DNA from: JBFWUW01 sp050247075 | Lineage (GTDB): Bacteria > Planctomycetota > Planctomycetia > Pirellulales > JBFWUW01 | Direction of reading: 5' to 3' | NCBI GenBank assembly: GCA_050247075.1 | Contig: JBFWUW010000074.1 | Location: forward strand, 1 to 30,888 | DNA: 30,888 nt | In this document: one piece after another, positions 9,216 through 16,979 of the stretch | Numbering within the stretch: the stretch's first letter is position 1 | Layout: the number at the start of each line of letters is the position of its first letter | Translations under genes and position numbers: made by a program | The notes under the pieces: generated by a model | Databases searched by the model: none | Seen by the model: only the letters and a program-made list of their open reading frames with translations | What the model was told of the DNA's origin: nothing

Positions 9216-9986
9216 ATGCCCATGCAACTTGGACTTGTTACGTACATGTGGGGTGCCGAGTGGGATTTGCCCACGCTGATTAAGAACTGCGAGGAGACCG
9301 GCTTCGCCGGCTTGGAGCTGCGCAGCACCCACAAGCATGGCGTCGAGCCGTCGCTGAGTGCCGAGCAGCGGCAGGAGGTTGCCAAGCGCTTCATGGATAG
9401 CCCCGTCGAGTTGGTCGGGCTGGGAAGCGCCTGCGAGTATCACTCGCCCGACCCGGCGGTGTTGAAGAAGCAGATTGAAGAAACCAAGGCCTTCATCCAC
9501 CTCTGCCACGATTGCGGCGGCAGCGGCGTCAAGGTCCGCCCCAACGCCCTGCCCAAGGAAGTGCCGGTCGAGAAGACGCTGGAGCAGATCGGCCGTTCCC
9601 TACGCGAGGTGGCCGAGTATGGCCAGGGCTATGGCGTGCAGATTCGGCTGGAGGTCCACGGCCACGGCACGGGCGCGTTGCCGTACATCAAGACGATGAT
9701 GGAGGCGGCCGACCACGAAAACGCCACGGTCTGCTGGAACTGCAACCCGACCGATCTGGATGGCGACGGCCTGGAGCACAACTTCAACCTGGTGAAGCAA
9801 TATCTGGGCGCGACGACCCACATCCACGACTTAATCAGCGAGTACCCCTGGAACGATTTTTTCCGGCTGCTGAAGAGCGTCGATTACGAGGGCTGGACGC
9901 TGCTGGAAGAAGGAAGCCCCCCCACGGAACCGATCCGCGTGATGAAGTATTACCGCGCCCTGTGGGACAAAATGGCCAACAGTTGA
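9216..9986 (+). CDS. sugar phosphate isomerase/epimerase-like TIM-barrel protein
   Basis: A 256-aa xylose-isomerase-like barrel. It starts MPMQLGLVTYMWG; the second ATG (9222) is an alternative start and neither has a strong binding site. Features that fit the family are the opening beta strand QLGLVTYMW, the metal-site glutamate in RLEVHGHG (about residue 147), the THIHD histidine/aspartate near 205, and the terminal EEGSPP glutamate near 230. Family members isomerise or epimerise ketoses or act on inositols; the substrate here is unknown. No oxidoreductase or kinase partner is adjacent. A palindromic repeat begins 3 bp after its stop. Confidence 0.85.
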   Translation: MPMQLGLVTYMWGAEWDLPTLIKNCEETGFAGLELRSTHKHGVEPSLSAEQRQEVAKRFMDSPVELVGLGSACEYHSPDPAVLKKQIEETKAFIHLCHDCGGSGVKVRPNALPKEVPVEKTLEQIGRSLREVAEYGQGYGVQIRLEVHGHGTGALPYIKTMMEAADHENATVCWNCNPTDLDGDGLEHNFNLVKQYLGATTHIHDLISEYPWNDFFRLLKSVDYEGWTLLEEGSPPTEPIRVMKYYRALWDKMANS

Positions 9987-9989
9987 AGC

Positions 9990-10142
9990 GTAGGGTGGGA
10001 CAAGCGGCCGTAGGCACGGCCACTTTAAACGGGTATACCCGCGATGTCCCACCATGACTTGCGATGGCGAATGCGATTGGTGGGACATCGCGGGCAAACC
10101 GTACTCGAATGGCAGGACCAATAGCCGCTTGTCCCACCCTAC
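9990..10142. repeat. 150-bp palindromic repeat, copy 1
   Basis: Begins GTAGGGTGGGACAAGCGG and ends with the exact inverse CCGCTTGTCCCACCCTAC. Inside is a second inverted pair, CCCGCGATGTCCCACC (10038-10053) and GGTGGGACATCGCGGG (10079-10094), around a 25-base loop. A second copy with the same architecture is at 30391-30542. It carries no reading frame, so it is a MITE- or REP-like element, and it lies directly downstream of the isomerase gene. Confidence 0.92.
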
Positions 10143-10160
10143 CCGTTTACAGGTTGATTC

Positions 10161-11285
10161 ATGAAGAATGCCCTTCCATCACTCACGGCATGCTGCCTGG
10201 GATTGCTTTCGTCAGGCGTCGCGGCTCTTACTTGCTTACACGTGCTGGCCTCTCCGCCGAATGCCGGCACCACCGTTGTTGTTGCTGGCCGGCCCGCGCC
10301 GGGTGAACCGGCGGTGGCGGGCGAACTGGTCGAGCCGTTTGCGGTCGATCTGGATGCCGAAGGCAATTTGTACATCGCCGAAATGGAAGGGGGAGAGCGC
10401 GTCCGCAAGCTCGACACCGCCGGACAGCTCGCCACGTTCGCCGGGATGGGGAAGAAAGGGGACAGCGGCGACGGCGGCCCGGCCGACAGGGCCCAAATCA
10501 ACGGTATGCACCATTTGTTGCTTGGCAAGAGGGGCGATCTGATGATTGCCGATACCTGGAACAACCGCATCCGGCGGATCGACCTGGCTACCGGCGTGAT
10601 CACCAATCTGGCGGGAACCGGTCAAAAAGGCTTTTCTGGCGACGGCGGGCCGGCGACACAGGCGGCCTGTGGCGGCGTCTACTGCCTGGCGCTAGACGCC
10701 CCAGGCCAGCACTTGTACTTCGCCGATCTCGACAACCGCCGTGTGCGAGTGGTCACCCTGGCGGACGGAAAAATCTCCACGCTGGCCGGCAACGGCCAAA
10801 AAGGCGTACCTGTCGATGGCGCGGCGGCCAAGGAGAGCCCGCTGTTCGACCCGCGGGCCGTGGCCTGTGGCCCGGATGGCAGCGTCTACATCTTGGAGCG
10901 GAGCGGCCACGCGTTGCGGGTGGTCGATTCCCAGGGAACCATTCGCACGGTTGCCGGCAGCGGCAAGGCCGGCCCGGTCGCGGACGACGTGCCCGCCGCC
11001 GAGGCCACCTTCAACGGGCCAAAACATCTGTTTGTCGACCGGGCCGGCGACGTGCTGATCTGCGACACCGAGAACCACGCCATCGTGAAGTTCCTTCCCA
11101 AGAAAGGCCGCGTCGTGCGGATCGCCGGGACGGGCAAGAAGGGACATGGCGGCATCGGCGGCCCGCCCCGGTCGTTGGAACTCAATCGCCCACACGGCAT
11201 TTTTGAGTCTTTCAGCGGCGACCTGTACATCAGCGACAGCAGCAACGGCAGAATCATTAAGATTCCCGCCGAAACAGCGCGATAA
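10161..11285 (+). CDS. secreted NHL-repeat beta-propeller protein
   Basis: A 374-aa protein with an N-terminal signal peptide (about residues 1-32, hydrophobic CCLGLLSSGVAALTC). The rest is about six NHL-type blades, each with a pattern such as GDLMIADTWNNRIRRID or NLYIAEMEGGERVRKLD, separated by glycine-rich AGTGQKGFSGDGGPA turns. NHL propellers bind proteins or other ligands; no catalytic domain accompanies this one. Expected location is periplasm or surface. It follows the palindromic repeat by 18 bp and probably has its own promoter. Confidence 0.88.
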   Translation: MKNALPSLTACCLGLLSSGVAALTCLHVLASPPNAGTTVVVAGRPAPGEPAVAGELVEPFAVDLDAEGNLYIAEMEGGERVRKLDTAGQLATFAGMGKKGDSGDGGPADRAQINGMHHLLLGKRGDLMIADTWNNRIRRIDLATGVITNLAGTGQKGFSGDGGPATQAACGGVYCLALDAPGQHLYFADLDNRRVRVVTLADGKISTLAGNGQKGVPVDGAAAKESPLFDPRAVACGPDGSVYILERSGHALRVVDSQGTIRTVAGSGKAGPVADDVPAAEATFNGPKHLFVDRAGDVLICDTENHAIVKFLPKKGRVVRIAGTGKKGHGGIGGPPRSLELNRPHGIFESFSGDLYISDSSNGRIIKIPAETAR

Positions 11286-11414
11286 TTTGACGCTACTTGT
11301 ATGATGGGCGGTAGGGATTTCGGCGGAATGTAAAAAGCGATTCCATCGTCGAATGAATCGCAAAATGGGCACCCCGCATCATCGACACGCCCGCGACTTC
11401 GGGAGCAACCACCC

Positions 11415-11630
11415 ATGCACCAAATCAAAATCTTCAAATCGGTCGAGAGTGAAATCACCAGCTTGGAAAGCCAGGTCAATCGTTGGCTCTACGATTCCAA
11501 GGCCCGCGTGGTACAAATGTTTGGCAACATCGCGCCGCAGACGGTGGCGCATGAAACAACCGGTCTGAACGACGGAGGTTTTTCACCTTCCGACGTTCTG
11601 CTGGTGGTACTCTACGAGGAGCCGCTTTAG
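11415..11630 (+). CDS. small conserved-looking hypothetical protein
   Basis: A 71-aa soluble protein starting MHQIKIFKSVESEITSLESQ. An amphipathic helix is followed by RVVQMFGNIAPQT and a C-terminal strand DVLLVVLYE. The strand-helix-strand layout, and my recollection of similar short planctomycete proteins with a GNIAPQ motif, support a real gene. No function is known to me. It converges on the PQQ-like gene, whose stop is 20 bp away. Confidence 0.65.
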   Translation: MHQIKIFKSVESEITSLESQVNRWLYDSKARVVQMFGNIAPQTVAHETTGLNDGGFSPSDVLLVVLYEEPL

Positions 11631-11649
11631 CCACCGCTGGCAAGCCTGT

Positions 11650-12957
11650 TCATTTGGCCGACAAATCGGCACAGACGATCTCTTCATCGTTGCGGATAAA
11701 CACATGCCGGTTGGCATAAGCCGGGTGCGACCAGCAAACGCCCCCCCTTTGGCCAAGCTGCGCGGTGGTGGGGGCGATCAATTGGGTGCGGCTGATTTCG
11801 TCGTAACCCTTTGGCGACAGGCGGGCGATAATCAGCTCGCCCTTTTCATTGAACAGGAAATAGCGGTCCCCGTTCTTGACAAAATGGATCGTTCCCCAGC
11901 GGACGTTGGGGACGGCGGTTTTGTCCTCCCAAACGCGGTCGCCGGTGGCGGCTTCCAGGCAGCGTAGCTCGCCGTAGCTGTCAACGCCGTAGATGTAATC
12001 GCCATCCAAGACCGGCGTGCTGATGATGGAGTGCAGGGCGTCCGTCTGGCGTTCGCTTTGGCCGATCCGCCGCCAGACTTTTTCCACCTGGGGTTCATCT
12101 TGCCCCAGCTTCAGCATCAGCGAGCCATCGTAAAAGCCGGTCACGAACAGGCGGTCTTGATCGACGACCGGCGTTGAAACGGCCAGCACCATGTTTCGCG
12201 GCGCAAAGGGTTCTTGCCACAGTACCTGGCCTGTCTGGGGGTTCAGGCCCGCCATGCTGTCGCCGGTCCAACAAACCAGCACGCGTTGCCCGGCCTGTTC
12301 GATAATAATGGGTGAGGAATACGACGGTCGGTCGCTCAAGGACCGCCAGCGTTCCTCGCCCGTCAGCTTGTCGAAGGCCACCAGACAGCTATCGGGTTTC
12401 TCTCCGCCGACCTGGACAATCAACAAGTCGCCATCGACCAAGGGAGAGGCCGAGACGCCCCAAATCAAGGCCTCGAACTGTACCTTGTAGTCCGCGTTCA
12501 GATCCCGCTGCCAGAGAACCTTGCCATCGTTGGCCCGCAGGCAAAACAGATGGCCCATGGTCCCCAGCGCGTAGGCCCGATCGTCATCGACCGAGACCGA
12601 CGTCCGCGGCCCGGCTTCGTAAGAGATGCCGACGTACTTGCAGTCGTAGGTGTGCGTCCACAGGCTCTTGCCATCGGACTCGCGAAAACAAAGTACCCGC
12701 TCGACTTGCCTGGGCTTGACCTGGCGGTCCATGACATAGACGCGGCCTTCGGCCACGGTCGGGCCGCTGTAGCCGCTGGAAATTGGCATACGCCATTGGA
12801 TCGGCAGCTCCGGCCCGTCAAATTCTTGCAGCAGGCCCGACTCTTTCCATTCGCCATCTCGCTGGGGACCGCGCCACTGCGGCCAGTCGTCGGCGGTTAC
12901 CATCGGAACGCAAACCACCAGGAACACGGCCCATACCAGCAGCGTATTTCGGAACAC
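11650..12957 (-). CDS. secreted PQQ-binding-like beta-propeller protein
   Basis: A 435-aa protein starting at GTG 12957. GAGGA lies 7 bases upstream, and the first 22 residues form a signal peptide (hydrophobic LLVWAVFLVVCVPM, then cleavage before DDWPQWRGP). The WPQWRGP..DG motif marks the planctomycete BamB/PQQ-like propeller group. Blade motifs such as GKVLWQRDLNAD, GQVLWQEPF and GDRVWEDKT recur along the chain. Despite the family name, PQQ binding or dehydrogenase activity is not implied; such proteins are generally of unknown role at the cell envelope. Confidence 0.9.
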   Translation of the reverse strand: MFRNTLLVWAVFLVVCVPMVTADDWPQWRGPQRDGEWKESGLLQEFDGPELPIQWRMPISSGYSGPTVAEGRVYVMDRQVKPRQVERVLCFRESDGKSLWTHTYDCKYVGISYEAGPRTSVSVDDDRAYALGTMGHLFCLRANDGKVLWQRDLNADYKVQFEALIWGVSASPLVDGDLLIVQVGGEKPDSCLVAFDKLTGEERWRSLSDRPSYSSPIIIEQAGQRVLVCWTGDSMAGLNPQTGQVLWQEPFAPRNMVLAVSTPVVDQDRLFVTGFYDGSLMLKLGQDEPQVEKVWRRIGQSERQTDALHSIISTPVLDGDYIYGVDSYGELRCLEAATGDRVWEDKTAVPNVRWGTIHFVKNGDRYFLFNEKGELIIARLSPKGYDEISRTQLIAPTTAQLGQRGGVCWSHPAYANRHVFIRNDEEIVCADLSAK

Positions 12958-13046
12958 GTCGTTGTCCTCGCGGTTTGATGAAGTAATTCTCAGTGGACGT
13001 TTGCTGGCATTGTACCCAGTCGGGCCAGAGGGGCCACGTCATGCGC

Positions 13047-13071
13047 TGTAGGAGGCGTTTCCAACGCCGAT
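13047..13071 (+). repeat. copy of the TGTAGGAGGCG palindromic repeat
   Basis: TGTAGGAGGCGTTTCC followed by AACGCCGAT, with GGCGTT/AACGCC as the inverted arms. It lies between the divergent PQQ-like and endonuclease III genes. Its presence in the upstream extension of the nth reading frame argues against the earliest nth start codon. Confidence 0.8.
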
Positions 13072-13153
13072 GGCGTCCATCAGAACAACCCGTTGACACG
13101 TTGCCCAGGCCGCCAGAGAATCGGCCCGACGCGCCGACTCCAGCACGCACTAT

Positions 13154-13160
13154 CGAGGAA
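13154..13160 (+). promoter_or_regulatory. ribosome binding site that decides the nth start
   Basis: CGAGGAA, about 9 bases before ATG 13170, is the only good Shine-Dalgarno sequence ahead of the family-conserved N-terminus. It supports a 217-aa protein instead of the 276-aa reading from 12993. Confidence 0.6.
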
Positions 13161-13169
13161 AACAGACGC

Positions 13170-13823
13170 ATGGCCGCCCGTTCCGACGCCCAAAAGCACG
13201 CGGCCCGCATTGTCAAGGAGTTGCGAGCCGAGTATCCCCAGGCGGAGTGCGCTTTGACGTACAACAGCCCGCTGGAACTGTTGGTGGCCACCATCTTGTC
13301 GGCCCAATGCACCGACGTCCGCGTGAATATGGTCACGCCGGAGCTGTTTCGCCAGCATCCCACGGCCGCCGACTATGCATCGGCCCGCCGCGAGGACATC
13401 GAACGCATCATTCAAAGCACGGGTTTCTTCCGGGCGAAGGCCAAGAACATCCAAGGATGTTGCCAGCGACTGGTCGATGCCTTCGACGGTCAGGTCCCGC
13501 CGCGTTTAGAGGACTTGGTGACGCTGCCGGGCGTTGGCCGCAAAACGGCCAACGTGGTGCTGGGAACCGCGTTTGGCATCGCGTCGGGCGTGGTGGTCGA
13601 TACGCACGTCACGCGGCTGTCGCGGCGGCTGGGGCTGACGAAGCAGCAAGATGCGGTCAAGATCGAGCGGGACCTCATGGCCCTTCTGCCGAGCAAGGAA
13701 TGGGTCGAGTTCAGCCACCGGCTGATCCATCACGGCCGCAAAGTCTGCGCGGCCCGCAAACCCAAGTGCGCCAACTGCCGCCTGAACCGCTGGTGCCCCC
13801 AAGTGGGGATTGATGGTGCATAG
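13170..13823 (+). CDS. nth: endonuclease III (DNA glycosylase/AP lyase)
   Basis: Base-excision repair enzyme removing oxidised pyrimidines and cleaving abasic sites (217 aa, the usual size). The helix-hairpin-helix is LPGVGRKTANVV, with the catalytic lysine in GRKTA. The catalytic aspartate is in VVDTHVTRLSRRLGL. The C-terminal 4Fe-4S loop has exactly the C-x6-C-x2-C-x5-C spacing (CAARKPKCANCRLNRWC). The N-terminal part contains the conserved NPLELLVATILSAQCTD-like segment, here NSPLELLVATILSAQCTD. It is a stand-alone gene, divergent from the PQQ-like gene and followed 160 bp later by glgX. Confidence 0.95.
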   Translation: MAARSDAQKHAARIVKELRAEYPQAECALTYNSPLELLVATILSAQCTDVRVNMVTPELFRQHPTAADYASARREDIERIIQSTGFFRAKAKNIQGCCQRLVDAFDGQVPPRLEDLVTLPGVGRKTANVVLGTAFGIASGVVVDTHVTRLSRRLGLTKQQDAVKIERDLMALLPSKEWVEFSHRLIHHGRKVCAARKPKCANCRLNRWCPQVGIDGA

Positions 13824-13898
13824 AGCACGCTGCCTGATCCTTGGCGCATCCCCATGGGCTAAAGCGCACACCACGGCACGATCACAGTACGCGGGCCA

Positions 13899-13927
13899 TT
13901 GGCGGGATTTGGTTTCTTCATTCTAAT
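13899..13927 (+). promoter_or_regulatory. possible sigma70-type promoter for glgX
   Basis: TTGGCG (13899-13904) and TCTAAT (13922-13927) are 17 bases apart, about 57 bases upstream of the glgX ATG. The match is moderate (4/6 and 5/6) and found by eye. Confidence 0.35.
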
Positions 13928-13983
13928 GGTGGCTCGTTGTATCTCGCACGGCGGGTCACACTCATTACCGAGGGAAAAACTGT

Positions 13984-16254
13984 ATGCGCGTCTGGCCAGG
14001 AAGCCCCTACCCGCTGGGGGCAACATGGGATGGTTCCGCCGTCAATTTTGCATTGTTTGCCGAGAATGCCACCAAAGTCGAGCTCTGCCTGTTCGACTCG
14101 CCGGATGCCACCAAGGAATCTGCCCGCATCGAGCTTCGTGAATATACCGACCATGTGTGGCACTGCCTGTTGCCGGACGTGGTGCCAGGACAGCTTTATG
14201 GCTATCGCGTGCATGGGCCGTACGATCCGGCCAATGGCCACCGGTTTAATCCCAACAAGTTGTTGCTGGACCCTTACGCGCGTGATTTGGGACGCGATTT
14301 GAAGTGGGGCGACGAACTCTTCGGCTACCAGATTGGCCATGCCGATGCAGACCTGTCTTTCGACAAGCGGGACAGCGCGGCCATTGCCCCCTTGGCGATG
14401 GTGATCGACGGCGCGTACACCTGGGGCGACGACCGCCCACCGCGAACCCCCATGCACGAGACGCTGATCTACGAGTGCCACGTCAAGAGCATGACGCAAC
14501 TGCATCCCGGCGTGCCGGAGCGAGTTCGCGGCACCTATGCCGGACTGGCCACCGACCCGGTGATCGACCATCTTAAGAGCCTGGGCGTGACGGCGGTGGA
14601 ACTGCTGCCGGTTCATCACTTCATCAGCGAGCGGCACCTGACCGAGAAGAACCTCAAGAACTATTGGGGCTACAACACGCTGGCGTACTTTGCGCCGCAT
14701 TCGGCCTATGCATCGCCGCACTTGCCGCAAGACCCGGTGCAGCAATTCAAGATGATGGTACGGGCGCTGCACTCGGCCGGCATCGAAGTGATCTTGGACG
14801 TGGTTTACAACCATACGTCCGAGGGCAACCAACTTGGCCCCACGCTGACGATGCGGGGAATTGACAACGCGGCCTATTACCATTTGTCGCCAGAGAATCC
14901 GCGTTATTACATGGATTTTACCGGCTGCGGCAACACCATGAGCATGCGCCACCCGCGCGTGCTGCAGCTCATCATGGATAGCTTGCGGTACTGGGTGCTG
15001 GAGATGCACGTCGATGGTTTCCGCTTTGACCTCGCCAGCACGCTGGCCCGCGAGCTGCACGAAGTCAACAAGCTGGCGGCCTTTTTTGAAATCATCCACC
15101 AGGACCCCGTTTTGTCGCAGGTCAAGCTGATCGCTGAACCGTGGGACGTGGGGGACGGCGGCTACCAGGTGGGTAATTTCCCCGTTTTGTGGAGCGAATG
15201 GAACGGCCTGTACCGCGACACCATTCGCAGTTTTTGGAAGGGGGATGGCGGCCTGCTGTGCGACTTTGCCACGCGGCTGGCTGGCAGCAGCGATCTGTAT
15301 GAAACGGGCGGACGGCGTCCCTATGCCAGCGTCAATTTTGTCACGGCGCACGACGGTTTCACGTTGGAGGATCTGGTCAGCTACAACCACAAGCACAACG
15401 AGGCCAATGGCGAGGACAACCGCGACGGAGCCAATGACAATCAAAGTTGGAACTGCGGTGCCGAGGGGCCGACAACCGATGCCGCCGTCTTGAAGCTGCG
15501 GGCACGTCAAAAGCGCAATCTAATGGCCACGCTGTTGCTGTCGCAGGGCGTGCCGATGATTCTCAGCGGAGACGCGCTCAGCCACACCCAGCACGGCAAC
15601 AACAATGTCTATTGCCAAGACAACGAACTAAGCTGGCTGCGATGGGATATCAACGAGGAACAGCAAGGTTTCTTGGAATTTGTCCGCAAGGTGGCGCGGA
15701 TTTGGCGGGAGCAGCCGGTGTTTCAACGCCGCAAGTTCTTCTTCGGCCGCAGCATCCGCGATGGCGTTAAGGATATTTCCTGGTTGGAGCCTTCCTCGGA
15801 GGAAATGACCGACGAAGCCTGGCATGCCGGGTTCGCCCGCTGCCTGGGCGTCCGCCTGGCGGGCGATATCATCGACGAAGTCAACGATCGCGGCGAACCG
15901 ATCGTGGGAGACACACTGCTGCTGTTGCTCAACGCGCACCACGAACTAATCCCCTTTACGCTGCCACCGACAAAGGGCGATGCCGGCTGGCGGCTATTGC
16001 TCGACACGGCACGCCCGGGCGAGGAAGACTTGCCCGGCAACCCCGTGCGGCCCAGCGGAATTGAGTATGCCCTGGAAGGACGATCCTTGGCGCTGCTGAT
16101 TACGCCCAGGCAGACGGCCAGCACCACGGTAGAAGCGGCGGCACAAGTCGAGCCCGCCGAAACCGCGCCCACCAAGGAACCGCCCGCACCCGCCAAAAAG
16201 AAGGCGGCGGCCCCCAAGAAGCCCAAAAAGCCCCCTTCCCGCGGTGTGTCGTAG
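13984..16254 (+). CDS. glgX: glycogen debranching enzyme GlgX
   Basis: Hydrolyses alpha-1,6 branches in glycogen limit dextrins (GH13, isoamylase/GlgX group). An N-terminal CBM48 (about 8-100) is followed by the catalytic barrel. The nucleophile is Asp349 in DGFRFDLA, the acid/base Glu385 in LIAEPWDVG, and the third carboxylate Asp457 in TAHDGF; DVVYNHT at 272-278 is conserved region I. At 756 aa it is longer than usual because of a Lys/Pro/Ala-rich tail (about 715-756) containing AKKKAAAPKKPKKPPSRG, which is probably disordered. GAGGGAAA precedes the ATG. No other glycogen gene is in the window, so it stands alone here. Confidence 0.95.
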   Translation: MRVWPGSPYPLGATWDGSAVNFALFAENATKVELCLFDSPDATKESARIELREYTDHVWHCLLPDVVPGQLYGYRVHGPYDPANGHRFNPNKLLLDPYARDLGRDLKWGDELFGYQIGHADADLSFDKRDSAAIAPLAMVIDGAYTWGDDRPPRTPMHETLIYECHVKSMTQLHPGVPERVRGTYAGLATDPVIDHLKSLGVTAVELLPVHHFISERHLTEKNLKNYWGYNTLAYFAPHSAYASPHLPQDPVQQFKMMVRALHSAGIEVILDVVYNHTSEGNQLGPTLTMRGIDNAAYYHLSPENPRYYMDFTGCGNTMSMRHPRVLQLIMDSLRYWVLEMHVDGFRFDLASTLARELHEVNKLAAFFEIIHQDPVLSQVKLIAEPWDVGDGGYQVGNFPVLWSEWNGLYRDTIRSFWKGDGGLLCDFATRLAGSSDLYETGGRRPYASVNFVTAHDGFTLEDLVSYNHKHNEANGEDNRDGANDNQSWNCGAEGPTTDAAVLKLRARQKRNLMATLLLSQGVPMILSGDALSHTQHGNNNVYCQDNELSWLRWDINEEQQGFLEFVRKVARIWREQPVFQRRKFFFGRSIRDGVKDISWLEPSSEEMTDEAWHAGFARCLGVRLAGDIIDEVNDRGEPIVGDTLLLLLNAHHELIPFTLPPTKGDAGWRLLLDTARPGEEDLPGNPVRPSGIEYALEGRSLALLITPRQTASTTVEAAAQVEPAETAPTKEPPAPAKKKAAAPKKPKKPPSRGVS

Positions 16255-16389
16255 ACTGGCATTGCTGATTTCTCTCACGCTGACTGGCACTCCATTTGCA
16301 CTGTTGAATGGCAGGGAGAGCATCCCCGCGCGCCATCACTGGTTGCGTGCTGCAAGAAAGGGGCCTTCAGCCAAGGGAGGATCGCAACC

Positions 16390-16914
16390 ATGACGATTAC
16401 CCATTCCGTGGAAAGGCCGATCCGCGCTGGTGTCTTTGCCAAGATCGAGCGGGCCGATTGCGCCATCGAAGGCCTATTGAAGGCGGGCTTTACACCCGCG
16501 GAAATCAGCGTGGTTTGCTCGAATGAAGTGGTGGAAGAACATTTCAAGCCGTTTGAGCACGAAAAGCCGGCCGGCACCAATATGCCACTGGCCGCGACCG
16601 CCGGAGGAGCGATTGGGGCGACGGTGTTTGGCCTGACGGTGGTGGGGGCCGGAATTGCCACGGGGGGCGTGGCGCTGATTGCGGCGGGTGGAGGTGCGAT
16701 GTGGTTTGGCGGCATGGTGGGTGGTTTCATCGGAGCCATGCTGACCCGCGGGTTTGAACGCGAAGCGGCCAATTACTACGATCAGGCGGTAAGTGAGGGT
16801 AAAATCCTGGTAACGGTGGAAGATCAAGGCCCCAACGCCGCCAGGCGGTTGGCGGCCGCGGAGGAAGTTTTTGCGGGTTGCGGCACGGAACCTCTGCCGC
16901 TTTCGCACGGATAG
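16390..16914 (+). CDS. glycine-rich membrane protein, hypothetical
   Basis: A 174-aa protein with a strong binding site (AAGGGAGG) before its ATG. Residues 1-55 look like a small alpha/beta domain (RAGVFAKIERADCAIEGLLK AGF pattern, as in general-stress GsmA/17M-like N-termini). Residues about 60-118 are a double glycine/alanine-rich membrane hairpin (GGAIGATVFGLTVVGAGI and GGMVGGFIGAMLTRGF). The C-terminal part again resembles a short alpha/beta segment (EGKILVTVEDQGPNAARRL). This fits the group of small stress proteins that carry a glycine-zipper helical pair. Function is not known. Confidence 0.75.
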   Translation: MTITHSVERPIRAGVFAKIERADCAIEGLLKAGFTPAEISVVCSNEVVEEHFKPFEHEKPAGTNMPLAATAGGAIGATVFGLTVVGAGIATGGVALIAAGGGAMWFGGMVGGFIGAMLTRGFEREAANYYDQAVSEGKILVTVEDQGPNAARRLAAAEEVFAGCGTEPLPLSHG

Positions 16915-16916
16915 AA

Positions 16917-16945
16917 TTGGGGAAGCCGCGCGGCACTGCTATAAT
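16917..16945 (+). promoter_or_regulatory. sigma70-type promoter of the radical SAM gene
   Basis: TTGGGG (16917-16922), a 17-base spacer and a perfect TATAAT (16940-16945) lie 35 bases before the ATG and begin 2 bases after the stop of the preceding gene. It is the best promoter match in the window and implies that the radical SAM gene is transcribed independently of its upstream neighbour. Confidence 0.6.
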
Positions 16946-16979
16946 CGGGGAGTCACTCACTTAACTCGCCGAGCAACGC

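Noticed and set aside
12993..13169. N-terminal extension of endonuclease III
   Set aside because: It runs through a dispersed repeat (13047-13071) and has no family similarity; the start at 13170 has a good binding site and gives the usual length.
13918..15510. 530-aa reading frame antisense to glgX
   Set aside because: It mirrors a certain enzyme gene with all catalytic residues; long antisense frames are expected at this GC content, and the translation has no family features.
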